The position numbers and the translations under genes were made by a program. DNA of 16,830 nucleotides, taken from positions 1 to 16,830 of the forward strand of contig DKME01000154.1 of NCBI GenBank assembly GCA_002469525.1, written 5' to 3'. Source of the DNA: Actinobacteria bacterium UBA7422. GTDB lineage: Bacteria > Actinomycetota > Actinomycetes > S36-B12. How positions within the stretch are numbered: position 1 is the first letter of the stretch; every line of letters begins with the position of its first letter. This document shows positions 1 to 6,953 of this stretch, one piece after another. A model generated the notes under the pieces. That model was not told where the DNA came from. It saw nothing but the letters and a program-made list of their open reading frames with translations, and ran no database searches.

Positions 1-27
1 TGGTTGCGAACAACCCGAGAGGTCCGA

Positions 28-60
28 GTCGGCGGCATGAGCGGATGTAATGGCGCCGAC
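28..60 (+). other. imperfect hairpin upstream of the first gene
   Basis: The arms at 28-38 and 50-60 pair as an 11-bp stem with one G-G mismatch and an 11-nt loop. There is no T-tract after it, so it is not a convincing intrinsic terminator. It lies ahead of the chosen start of the hydrolase and could be the 3' region of a gene outside the window. I infer no function. Confidence 0.25.
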
Positions 61-77
61 CGAAGTGGTAGCAAGCA

Positions 78-112
78 TTGCGCGTTTCGGAGATTCGCTT
101 ATTCTGTTGACA
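78..112 (+). promoter_or_regulatory. leaderless promoter of the alpha/beta hydrolase
   Basis: A -10 hexamer TATTCT (100-105) ends 6 nt before the ATG at 112, so transcription would start at or next to the start codon. A weak -35 TTGCGC lies at 78-83 with a 16-nt spacer. No Shine-Dalgarno is properly placed. This spacing supports the ATG at 112 over the upstream in-frame starts. Confidence 0.45.
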
Positions 113-1080
113 TGACTCGAAATCTTCTTGCTAGCGTTCTGGCTGCATTGATTTTGCTCGGTTCCCACAGTTCGGCGAGTTCAGCGCCTCTTGCGCCCAA
201 GACACCGGTATCGCCCATTCCGAGTTCGATCCCAGAGGCAATCGAGCGTGAATACTCGGGTAGCGACCTACGCGTGGCAAAGGCATTTAGTTCGAGTTCG
301 AAATACACAAAGCATCGGATTTCCTATGACACCGGAGGCTTGAAAATCAGCGGAATCATGATCAAGCCCCGAGGCAATGGCCCCTTCCCCGTGGTTGTTC
401 TCGCCCACGGATACATCAATCCAGATACTTATTGGAGTGGTCAGGGTTTCCGGAGGGAACAGGATTGGCTGGGCAACAACGGATACATTGCGCTGCACGT
501 TGACTACCGCAACCACGCACGTTCAAGCAAAGACCCTAAGAGTGATGTGTCCATGCGACTTGGCTACGCCGAAGACGTAATCGGGGCCGCACTAGCGGTG
601 AAGGATTCTAAGTTTTCGTACATCGATAGAAATAAAGTCGCCCTGCTGGGTCGCTCAATGGGTGGCGGTGTTGCTTTCCAAGCGCTCGTGTTGCAGCCCG
701 GAGCATTCGATGCAGCGATTATGTACGCATCAACGAGCACCCTCGCCGCTGATAACTTCAATAAGTGGCAGCGAAACGACTACCCGATTGGTAACCAGAT
801 TCTGAAGGCCTACGGAACCCCGAAGCAAAACCCCCAAGTGTGGCAAGACATGTCGAGTCGGTATTTCTTTTCCAGGATCACCGAACCAGTCCTCATGATT
901 CACGGAACGAAAGACGAAAGCTGCGATATAACGTGGGCGCGGGCGACCAACAATGCCCTCAAGCGCAGCGGGGTTGACGTGACTTACGTTGAATACCCGG
1001 GAGCGCCGCACTACATGTATGGGGAGTGGAGTGACTCGATCAAAAAGGTGGGCAAGTTCCTCAAGAAAAATTTGAAGTAA
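112..1080 (+). CDS. secreted alpha/beta hydrolase (S9/dienelactone-hydrolase-like)
   Basis: A 322-aa exported serine hydrolase of the prolyl-oligopeptidase/dienelactone hydrolase type. Residues 1 to about 25 form a signal peptide (MTRNLL, a hydrophobic core, then an S-A-S-S-A exit region). The catalytic machinery is visible: an HG oxyanion motif in VVVLAHGY, nucleophile Ser182 in GRSMGGG, a probable acid Asp268 in IHGTKDE, and His300 in GAPHYMYG. An in-frame TTG near the window edge would add 36 residues in front of the signal peptide; this is unlikely, and the -10 hexamer 6 nt before the ATG supports the shorter form. The next gene starts 18 nt after the stop codon, so the two may be co-transcribed. 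The family is clear; the substrate (ester or peptide) is not. Confidence 0.85.
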   Translation: MTRNLLASVLAALILLGSHSSASSAPLAPKTPVSPIPSSIPEAIEREYSGSDLRVAKAFSSSSKYTKHRISYDTGGLKISGIMIKPRGNGPFPVVVLAHGYINPDTYWSGQGFRREQDWLGNNGYIALHVDYRNHARSSKDPKSDVSMRLGYAEDVIGAALAVKDSKFSYIDRNKVALLGRSMGGGVAFQALVLQPGAFDAAIMYASTSTLAADNFNKWQRNDYPIGNQILKAYGTPKQNPQVWQDMSSRYFFSRITEPVLMIHGTKDESCDITWARATNNALKRSGVDVTYVEYPGAPHYMYGEWSDSIKKVGKFLKKNLK

Positions 1081-1098
1081 GTGTGGGAACCTGTCTCC

Positions 1099-1875
1099 AT
1101 GAGTGAATCGCACCCGACAATGGCGATTGTGCAGGCGCGCATGGGTTCAACCCGGCTCCCCGGGAAAGTTCTGGCAGACCTGGAAGGTGCACCCATGTTG
1201 CAACGTCAACTTGAACGGGTTGCACGGGCTCACACCTTGGATCAAATCGTGGTTGCAACTTCGACCGACGCCGCAGATGATCCAATTGCCGAGTTGTGTG
1301 AGCAGTTGGGCTTCGACTGTTTTCGCGGTGACCTCGACGACGTGTTACAAAGATTCGTTGGTGCGATAGCCGCGCACTCCCCCGAAGTTGTTGTGCGGAT
1401 CACCGCCGACTGCCCACTCATGTCCCCGTCCGTGATCGACACAATCGTTACCGAGTTTCATGAATCTGATTGCGACTATCTTTCCAACACTCTCGAACCG
1501 TCCTTCCCCGACGGTGTGGACGTAGAAGTTATCCGCGCCAGCGCTCTGCGCACGGTCGCCGCTGCGAGCACTGATCTACATGAACGTGAGCACGTCACCC
1601 TCGGGGTTTATCGCAGACCCAATGAGTACCGCGTTGCCAACTTTCGCGGTGATAGGGACCTATCGGATTTGCGTTGGACTGTTGACTCCGCCGAGGACTT
1701 GGCCTTCGTTCGCTGGGTCTACGCGGAGCTGCACCGCGCCGACCCCGAGTTTGATATTCCGCAGGTCTTGGAATTACTCGAGGAGAACATCGAAAAATCA
1801 CGAACCAATAGTGACTCAGCGCGAAATGCTGCTCTTGACGGTCTTGATACCGGAGCGATGTTGCATAACCGATAG
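1099..1875 (+). CDS. SpsF-like cytidylyltransferase (acylneuraminate/CMP-KDO type)
   Basis: A 258-aa nucleotidyltransferase of the SpsF/acylneuraminate cytidylyltransferase family, which activates acidic or amino sugars as CMP-sugars for surface glycans. The N-terminal nucleotide-binding signature QARMGSTRLPGK is at residues 12-23. FRGDLDDVL follows at about 75-83 and the metal-binding RITADCPL at about 100-107. Length matches the family. The ATG at 1099 is chosen because it places the signature about 12 residues in; a GTG at 1081 directly after the hydrolase stop would add six residues. No clear ribosome site decides between them. No sugar synthase, aminotransferase or glycosyltransferase lies next to it, so its sugar substrate cannot be read from context. 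Confidence 0.82.
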   Translation: MSESHPTMAIVQARMGSTRLPGKVLADLEGAPMLQRQLERVARAHTLDQIVVATSTDAADDPIAELCEQLGFDCFRGDLDDVLQRFVGAIAAHSPEVVVRITADCPLMSPSVIDTIVTEFHESDCDYLSNTLEPSFPDGVDVEVIRASALRTVAAASTDLHEREHVTLGVYRRPNEYRVANFRGDRDLSDLRWTVDSAEDLAFVRWVYAELHRADPEFDIPQVLELLEENIEKSRTNSDSARNAALDGLDTGAMLHNR

Positions 1876-1894
1876 TTGAATGCTAAACTATATT
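1873..1894 (+). promoter_or_regulatory. operator-like palindrome and -10 of the pirin gene
   Basis: TAGTT (1873-1877) and AACTA (1886-1890) form an inverted repeat separated by 8 nt. The form resembles the sites of MarR/HxlR-type winged-helix repressors. A good -10 candidate TATATT (1889-1894) overlaps the right half, so a bound protein could block the promoter. The left half uses the stop codon of the upstream gene. No matching -35 is seen and no regulator gene is nearby. Operator function is inference. Confidence 0.35.
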
Positions 1895-1908
1895 GATTCT
1901 AATCTTTT

Positions 1909-1914
1909 AAGGAG
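1909..1914 (+). promoter_or_regulatory. ribosome binding site of the pirin gene
   Basis: AAGGAG lies 5 nt before the ATG at 1920. It is a strong Shine-Dalgarno and fixes the start codon. Confidence 0.8.
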
Positions 1915-1919
1915 ACAAG

Positions 1920-2885
1920 ATGCCCGCTGTGACCGCAGACACTTTGACATTGCCGCGTTTTGAGGTGGCACTTGATGCCAAGCCCCGCTCGGTCAAGAAA
2001 ATCACGACCGCGCCCCAAGGCCATGAAGGTGAGGGCTTTCCGGTGCGCCGCGCATTCGCCATGATCGAGCAGAGCGACCTTGATCCATTTATTCACATGG
2101 ACCAAATGGGTGAAGTTGAATACGCACCCGGTGAACCCAAGGGAACACCCTGGCACCCACACCGCGGCTTTGAGACTTTCACGTATTTGATCGACGGGCA
2201 ATTCCTGCACCAGGACTCCAATGGTGGCGGTGGAATCATTGAGTCCGGTGGAACGCAATACATGACCGCCGGTGACGGAATCCTGCACATTGAAACTCCG
2301 CCGGCGCATCTGGTTGAGTCCGGCGGGCTTTTTCACGGCGTGCAATTGTGGATCAACTTGCCCGCTGACAAAAAGCGCATTGAGCCGCAGTACCAAGACC
2401 TTCAAGGAATAGATTCTTCGATGGTCACAAGTGGTGACGGTGGTGCTCTAGTACGCGTACTCGCCGGTGAAGTTGGAGCGTTCGCAGGACCCGGTATTTC
2501 CCACACCCCACTTGCGATCACCCATGTGACGCTGGCACCTGGTGCGGAAGTTGAAATCCCGTGGCGCAGGGACTTCAACGCGTTGGCCTACGTCCTTGCG
2601 GGCAAGGGCGCTGTTGGTTCGGAGCTTCGACCAATCTCTACCGGGCAAATGGCCGTACTCGTTGACGGTGACACGGTCAAGCTACGCGCGGACGAGTCCC
2701 AGGAGTCACGTTCACCCAATCTCGACGTGTTCCTCATTGGAGGCTTGGCGCTGCGCCAGCCGGTATTCCAGCACGGACCATTTGTTATGAGCACAAAAGC
2801 TGAAGTCATGGAAGCATTCGAGGACTATCAAGCCGGGCGCTTTGGGCACATTCCGGCTGATGCCATTCAGCCGCACCGTATCTAA
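1920..2885 (+). CDS. pirin family protein
   Basis: A 321-aa bicupin of the pirin family, iron-dependent proteins reported as redox sensors or quercetin dioxygenases. The metal ligands are intact in the N-terminal cupin: His79 and His81 (HPHRGFETFTY), then His123 and Glu125 (GDGILHIETP). The spacing is close to the His-His-His-Glu set of human pirin. A second cupin-like region spans about residues 160-290. The protein is slightly longer than typical pirins because of an N-terminal extension of about 25 residues, but the strong ribosome site before the ATG supports this start. It is probably its own unit, with the palindrome upstream suggesting regulation by a small repressor. Family assignment is secure; cellular role is not. 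Confidence 0.88.
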   Translation: MPAVTADTLTLPRFEVALDAKPRSVKKITTAPQGHEGEGFPVRRAFAMIEQSDLDPFIHMDQMGEVEYAPGEPKGTPWHPHRGFETFTYLIDGQFLHQDSNGGGGIIESGGTQYMTAGDGILHIETPPAHLVESGGLFHGVQLWINLPADKKRIEPQYQDLQGIDSSMVTSGDGGALVRVLAGEVGAFAGPGISHTPLAITHVTLAPGAEVEIPWRRDFNALAYVLAGKGAVGSELRPISTGQMAVLVDGDTVKLRADESQESRSPNLDVFLIGGLALRQPVFQHGPFVMSTKAEVMEAFEDYQAGRFGHIPADAIQPHRI

Positions 2886-2983
2886 GTCTGGCTGGTCTCA
2901 CGCCTGGCTAAGCCAAGGCAAGTGCGGGGCAAGTGAGCAAAGCGGGTCAACCCGTTGAGTGAATGGCGCAGGCGCTGCATCCC

Positions 2984-2996
2984 TATGCTTCTCGCA
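2984..2996 (+). promoter_or_regulatory. leaderless promoter of the hydroxyproline-type cluster
   Basis: TATGCT (2984-2989) ends exactly 6 nt before the ATG at 2996, giving a predicted transcript that begins at the start codon. There is no Shine-Dalgarno. No -35 is visible at the usual spacing. This decides between the ATG at 2996 and an in-frame ATG 33 nt upstream. Confidence 0.45.
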
Positions 2997-3883
2997 TGAC
3001 TTTGACCCCCACCGGAATCTACGTACCGATCGTCACACCATTTGACGAAGCAGGCCAGATCAACGTGGAAGAACTTCGTTCGCTAGTGGGGTTCATGCTC
3101 GAATCTGGGGTCTCCGGAATTGTCGCGGCTGGGACGACCGGTGAGGGTTATTCATTCAGCTTTGACGAACGTCGCCTAGTTCTGAAAACAATTGTTAACT
3201 GTGTTGACGGCGCCGTTCCTGTTTTGGCTGGCGTTGGTGGAATGAGCACCCATGAAGCGGTGGATCAGGCAATTCTTGCCAAGCGCTCGGGGATCACGGG
3301 GCTCATGCTCGCCGCGCCTTCTTACTGTCTGCCGACTGAACCCGAACTTGCCGCTCACGTGACACACGTAGTCAACGCGGTTGAACTTCCCACAGTTTTA
3401 TACGACTACCCCGCTCGCACCGGTGTTACATTCTCTCCAGCAGTTGTTGAGGCAGTTGCAGGCAACGAGTTAGTCGTCGGGATCAAGGAAGCCTCCGGTG
3501 ACTTGAGCCGGATCGATTGGCTAACAGGCGACTTCGGCCAGGAGCTATCCATCGTCTGCGGAGCCGATCTGGATTCGCCGGCATTTCTTGCGGCCGGTGT
3601 ACATTGCTGGATCGGTGGAATCGCGAACCTGTTGCCGGCAGCCCACGTAGCAATGTTGAATCCCGACTTGCGCCCTGAAGTATTTGCAGCAATTGAACCG
3701 ATTCTGGGATTCATCGAGTCTGGAAAATACAACGCAAAAATCAAAGCCGGTATGAACTCCCTCGGGGCCCAAGTCGGTGCGCCCCGTGCGCCAATCGAGT
3801 CATTTGAATCCGATGTCACCGGGATTCAAGAACTCGAATCCTTACTCACCAGCGCTGGGAAATGGGCGCCAAGATTCGCATGA
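2996..3883 (+). CDS. DapA-family lyase, probable pyrroline-4-hydroxy-2-carboxylate deaminase
   Basis: A 295-aa class I aldolase of the dihydrodipicolinate synthase/N-acetylneuraminate lyase superfamily. The GTTGE substrate-binding motif is at residues 46-50, Tyr136 and Arg141 lie in YDYPARTG, and the Schiff-base lysine is Lys164 in GIKEASGD. These residues define the superfamily but not the substrate. The next two genes encode a D-amino-acid dehydrogenase and a hydroxyproline epimerase, so the likely reaction is deamination of 1-pyrroline-4-hydroxy-2-carboxylate to alpha-ketoglutarate semialdehyde, the third step of hydroxyproline breakdown. It could instead be a true DapA, but lysine-pathway genes are absent here. 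Its TGA stop overlaps the first of two five-codon minicistrons leading into the next gene. Confidence 0.78.
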   Translation: MTLTPTGIYVPIVTPFDEAGQINVEELRSLVGFMLESGVSGIVAAGTTGEGYSFSFDERRLVLKTIVNCVDGAVPVLAGVGGMSTHEAVDQAILAKRSGITGLMLAAPSYCLPTEPELAAHVTHVVNAVELPTVLYDYPARTGVTFSPAVVEAVAGNELVVGIKEASGDLSRIDWLTGDFGQELSIVCGADLDSPAFLAAGVHCWIGGIANLLPAAHVAMLNPDLRPEVFAAIEPILGFIESGKYNAKIKAGMNSLGAQVGAPRAPIESFESDVTGIQELESLLTSAGKWAPRFA

Positions 3884-3911
3884 GCCAAACCGCATGAGTA
3901 CAGCAGCATGA
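3880..3911 (+). other. two five-codon minicistrons in an ATGA-overlap chain
   Basis: The stop of the DapA-family gene (TGA 3881-3883) overlaps an ATG at 3880. That ATG opens a five-codon frame (MSQTA) ending with TGA at 3895-3897. This stop overlaps an ATG at 3894 opening another five-codon frame (MSTAA), which ends with TGA at 3909-3911 and overlaps the ATG (3908) of the dehydrogenase. The three ATGs sit in 14-nt units that each begin CATGAG (3879, 3893, 3907). No Shine-Dalgarno precedes 3908, so a ribosome could step through by termination and reinitiation. The arrangement is plain in the sequence; its function is inferred. Confidence 0.5.
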
Positions 3912-5152
3912 GCTCCACAACTAACACTGACACACTCATAGTCGGTGGCGGAATTATCGGAGTCAGCATTGCCTCGCAGTTGGGCGACCGCGATGTCACG
4001 ATTCTTGACTCTGGTGCGCCCAAATACGGAACTTCAATTGGTAACGCCGGCCACGTGGTTGTTAGTCACGCCCAACCGTTCGCAGCCCCAGGCATGATCG
4101 GCATGGGCGCGAAATCCTTACTCGCCGCCGACGGGGCATTCGCGTTCGGAACCAAATTGCCAGCGAACGCGGCCCCTTGGATCGCTCAATTCATGCGCAA
4201 CTGCACCAAAGCAAACGTCAAAAAGTTCACACCAGGAATCCACTCCCTGCTACGTTCCAGCGCCGAGTTGATCAAGGCAAGTGGTATCACAACAACGAGC
4301 ACCTCCACCTGGGAAGTGTTCACCGCGAAAAATTCAGAACAGCGAGCTCGCGCAGAGTTCGAGCACCTCACGCATTTGGGTATTCAAGCCAGAGTTGTCG
4401 ACCGGTCCGAAGCACTGGAGACTGAACCTAGCCTGTACAACAGAGTCCAAGCCGTTGTTGAACTCGGCGAAGATTTTGGCCTTGACCCACATGAACTCTG
4501 GCAGCATCTGCGTAATGTGAATCCGAATTTGACATTTCACTCCAACCAAAGCGCTACCCAGATCACGCGGGAGCGACAGTTATATCGGGTGATCACCGCA
4601 GCCGGTATGGAGTTCACCGCTCGAAACATTGTGATCGCTGCAGGAGCCTGGTCCCGCGAGGTTGGCAAACTCTTGGGTATCAACATTGCTCTCATGGCCG
4701 CCAAGGGATACTCGGTCACGGCACCCATGGGTAGCGCCGACTCAGAGTTCCCGAATTCAGTTCACCCAATGATTCTCTCCGACGAGAAAACTGCGACAAA
4801 TCCGCTAGGTGAATGGCTCCGAATGAGTGCGCGATTTGAATTGACCAATCCCAACGACCGCGAACTTAACCACAAGCGCGTGCAACACCTTTATACCCGC
4901 GCAGCAACCGTGTTGAAACTACCGCCGATTCCCACTGACCTAGCGGCGTTGTCACCCTGGACCGGTTTACGCCCAGCCAGTGCTGACGGTGCTCCCTTCA
5001 TTGGCCCTGTGCCCAATCTTCCCGGTGTTTATCTTGCGACCGGGCACGGCATGATTGGCACCGCACTCTCCCTCGGCACCGGTGACTTGATCGCTCGGCA
5101 CCTTGAGCATCAAAAAATCAGTTGGTCCGAACTAGCATTGAGCCCACGTTAA
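3908..5152 (+). CDS. DadA-like FAD dehydrogenase, probable D-hydroxyproline dehydrogenase
   Basis: A 414-aa flavoprotein of the DAO/D-amino-acid dehydrogenase family. The FAD dinucleotide-binding motif GGGIIG is at residues 13-18. TSIGNAGHVVVSHAQPFAAPGM, at about residues 38-59, is typical of DadA-type enzymes. The C-terminal flavin-binding block WTGLRPASADGAPFIG is followed by LATGHGMIGTALSLG. Between an epimerase and a DapA-family deaminase, the likely job is oxidation of cis-4-hydroxy-D-proline to 1-pyrroline-4-hydroxy-2-carboxylate, passing electrons to the respiratory chain. There is no signal peptide; it is probably cytoplasmic or membrane-associated. The start follows the chain of ATGA overlaps, which suggests translational coupling to the upstream gene. 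A general D-amino-acid dehydrogenase is the alternative. Confidence 0.8.
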   Translation: MSSTTNTDTLIVGGGIIGVSIASQLGDRDVTILDSGAPKYGTSIGNAGHVVVSHAQPFAAPGMIGMGAKSLLAADGAFAFGTKLPANAAPWIAQFMRNCTKANVKKFTPGIHSLLRSSAELIKASGITTTSTSTWEVFTAKNSEQRARAEFEHLTHLGIQARVVDRSEALETEPSLYNRVQAVVELGEDFGLDPHELWQHLRNVNPNLTFHSNQSATQITRERQLYRVITAAGMEFTARNIVIAAGAWSREVGKLLGINIALMAAKGYSVTAPMGSADSEFPNSVHPMILSDEKTATNPLGEWLRMSARFELTNPNDRELNHKRVQHLYTRAATVLKLPPIPTDLAALSPWTGLRPASADGAPFIGPVPNLPGVYLATGHGMIGTALSLGTGDLIARHLEHQKISWSELALSPR

Positions 5153-5176
5153 GCACGAGTTCACTTGTCCACGAAT

Positions 5177-5182
5177 AAAGGA
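5177..5182 (+). promoter_or_regulatory. ribosome binding site of the epimerase gene
   Basis: AAAGGA lies 5 nt before the ATG at 5188. This selects that ATG over the TTG immediately before it. Confidence 0.65.
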
Positions 5183-5187
5183 TTTTG

Positions 5188-6189
5188 ATGAAAACGAGCC
5201 GGATCTGGCATTGCGTTGATTCGCATACCGAAGGGATGCCCACGCGGGTTGTTGTTGGCGGCGTTGGCGTTTTACCTGGCAACACCATGGAAGAAAAACG
5301 CCAGTACGTGATGAACGAGGCAGACCACCTTCGCACCTGGCTCATGTTGGAACCGCACGGTCACGGCGCGATGAGCGGGTCGATCCTGCAACCACCGACT
5401 CGCCCTGACGCGGACTGGGGCGTTGTTTACATTGAAGTGTCCGGTTGCCTGCCCATGTGCGGTCACGGAACGATCGGGACTGCGACCGTTCTAGTGGAAA
5501 CCGGCATGGTTGAGGTTGTTGAGCCAGAAACTGTTATTCGGCTGGACACTCCCGCGGGACTTGTGATCGCGCGAGTGCAGGTTGAAGGAACCCGCGCCAA
5601 GTCGGTCACAATCGAAAACGTTGCATCATTTGTCACCGAACTTGACGCGCACGTTGAAGTTCCCGAAATCGGTGACGTGCGCTATGACATGGCTTATGGC
5701 GGAAATTTCTATGCAATCGTTGAGTTGAGCGAACTTGGTCGGGAGTTCGGCAAGGAACACGCACCCGAATTACTTGAACTTGGGCTTGCAATCATGAATG
5801 CGATTAATGAAACCAATCCCCCTGTCCACCCGGAGAACCCTGCCATTGATCATGTACACCACGTGCAACTCGTGGCGCCTGGAAGTACCGCTCAACATTC
5901 ACGCCATGCAATGGCGATTTACCCCGGTTGGTTTGACCGCTCACCATGTGGCACGGGAACAAGTGCTCGTGTTGCTCAGCTGGTTGCGCGTGGTCAGTTG
6001 GCTGTCGGGGAACCACTTATTAATGAGTCAATAATTGGTACTCACTTCGTTGGTCGAGCACTAAGCGCGACGAGTGTGGCTGGGATTCCAGCCATTTTGC
6101 CCGAGATCACCGGGCGCGCCTGGATTACGGGGACGTCCCAGCACATGCTCACACCCGACGACCCATTTCCTGCCGGCTTTAGTCTTTAG
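5188..6189 (+). CDS. 4-hydroxyproline epimerase (proline racemase family)
   Basis: A 333-aa PLP-independent epimerase of the proline racemase superfamily. Both catalytic cysteines are present: Cys91 in LPMCGHGTIG and Cys254 in DRSPCGTGTSA. This excludes the related trans-3-hydroxy-L-proline dehydratases, which have Ser or Thr at the first site. It should interconvert trans-4-hydroxy-L-proline and cis-4-hydroxy-D-proline, the entry step of hydroxyproline use; the neighbouring dehydrogenase and DapA-family genes fit the next two steps. It is the third gene of that block, 35 nt after the dehydrogenase. Proline racemase is the main alternative and cannot be ruled out from motifs alone. Confidence 0.83.
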   Translation: MKTSRIWHCVDSHTEGMPTRVVVGGVGVLPGNTMEEKRQYVMNEADHLRTWLMLEPHGHGAMSGSILQPPTRPDADWGVVYIEVSGCLPMCGHGTIGTATVLVETGMVEVVEPETVIRLDTPAGLVIARVQVEGTRAKSVTIENVASFVTELDAHVEVPEIGDVRYDMAYGGNFYAIVELSELGREFGKEHAPELLELGLAIMNAINETNPPVHPENPAIDHVHHVQLVAPGSTAQHSRHAMAIYPGWFDRSPCGTGTSARVAQLVARGQLAVGEPLINESIIGTHFVGRALSATSVAGIPAILPEITGRAWITGTSQHMLTPDDPFPAGFSL

Positions 6190-6204
6190 TTGGTATTTGA
6201 CCTT

Positions 6205-6438
6205 ATGAAAAACAGACAACTTCGGCCGGAGCCAAGGATCCCGCTTCCCCAGCGGCTGGATCCACAAGATGCAAAATTCGAGCGGATCATGGAGGTCCAT
6301 GACCAAACATGTGCTCAAGGTGAACAGGGCTACCTTGACCCTTACAACGGGCTATTCGCCATGACCGCTGACTTTCATATCAAGCGTGGATACTGCTGCA
6401 CTCGGGGTTGTAGGCATTGCCCGTTTACCCAAGATTGA
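6205..6438 (+). CDS. DUF5522 family small cysteine-rich protein
   Basis: A 77-aa protein matching the DUF5522 pattern: an LDP stretch near residue 18, then GYLDPYNGLFAMTADFHIKR, then a terminal cysteine cluster CC-x3-GC-x2-C (Cys64, Cys65, Cys69, Cys72). The four cysteines suggest metal binding, but no function is established that I know of. The ATG at 6205 is 15 nt after the epimerase stop; a TTG at 6190 would add five residues. No clear Shine-Dalgarno is present, so expression may depend on the upstream operon. Whether it takes part in hydroxyproline metabolism is unknown. Confidence 0.72.
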   Translation: MKNRQLRPEPRIPLPQRLDPQDAKFERIMEVHDQTCAQGEQGYLDPYNGLFAMTADFHIKRGYCCTRGCRHCPFTQD

Positions 6439-6445
6439 ACCTGCC

Positions 6446-6475
6446 TTAACTTTCCTCACATCAACTTTCCTCACA
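6446..6475 (+). repeat. 15-nt tandem duplication
   Basis: TTAACTTTCCTCACA (6446-6460) is followed directly by TCAACTTTCCTCACA (6461-6475), with one mismatch. It lies just downstream of the DUF5522 gene in non-coding sequence. Confidence 0.75.
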
Positions 6476-6506
6476 TTAACGCTGACCATGCTGCGTGGAT
6501 TCGGTT

Positions 6507-6540
6507 GGTGTGCGGTTTCAGGTGTGCGGTTTCAGGTGCG
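6507..6540 (+). repeat. 14-nt tandem repeat, 2.4 copies
   Basis: GGTGTGCGGTTTCA occurs at 6507-6520 and again, perfectly, at 6521-6534, followed by a partial third copy GGTGCG. It is non-coding as far as I can tell. Confidence 0.75.
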
Positions 6541-6940
6541 AAGGCACGGTGTCGAATACCTGCCACGTGAGACTATCTGTCCTGGTTTGCTCACAGATCG
6601 CTCCGCAAACTAGGTATTCCTGGCCAAATATCTCAATAATGTGCCGAAAAACTCTTGTGGACCGTCATGGGCGAGCAAGTGTCTTTTCCCAAGGCTGGTG
6701 TTCGAGCACTGTATGAACTGTGTGGATTGAATCCAATCTCTTAGAGGGCCAAGAGTTCATATTGCCCAGTTTGGGGTCAAAAATCCGCACAGTACACAAA
6801 GTACCTGTGTGGGCACTCTCGGGAAAAGAGCACGCGAGCTCCCGAGCTCCCACGCGTTCTCACACGCCTTCACCCACACACTCGCCACTGCGCGTAGTTG
6901 AATGCTCGTGACCGGTCATGATCACCCGAGTTGCCCGGTT

Positions 6941-6953
6941 TACCCTGTACTTA
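6941..6953 (+). promoter_or_regulatory. leaderless promoter of the SGNH hydrolase
   Basis: TACCCT (6941-6946) ends 6 nt before the ATG at 6953. It matches only the TAnnnT consensus, and no -35 is seen at normal spacing. There is no Shine-Dalgarno. The position supports the start that begins the signal peptide. Confidence 0.35.

Larger units (their letters stand above)
6439..6952. other. 514-bp region without a recognisable gene
   Basis: I find no reading frame with family-like sequence on either strand. The left part has short tandem repeats at 6446-6475 and 6507-6540. The rest has mixed composition, a small palindrome GGATTGAATCC around 6723-6733, and repeated GAGCTC motifs around 6836-6850. 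The right end carries the -10 of the SGNH hydrolase. It may be a decayed gene or an untranslated region; nothing allows a choice. Confidence 0.5.

Noticed and set aside
4..111. In-frame N-terminal extension of the alpha/beta hydrolase
   Set aside because: It would put 36 hydrophilic residues before a clear signal peptide, and the -10 hexamer 6 nt before the ATG at 112 supports the shorter start.
2902..2919. Palindrome-like GCCTGGCT/AGCCAAGGC after the pirin gene as a terminator
   Set aside because: The stem is short and bulged, the loop is very small and no T-tract follows.
6660..6720. T-arm-like GGTGTTCGAGCAC as part of a tRNA
   Set aside because: No matching acceptor or anticodon arms could be built around it.
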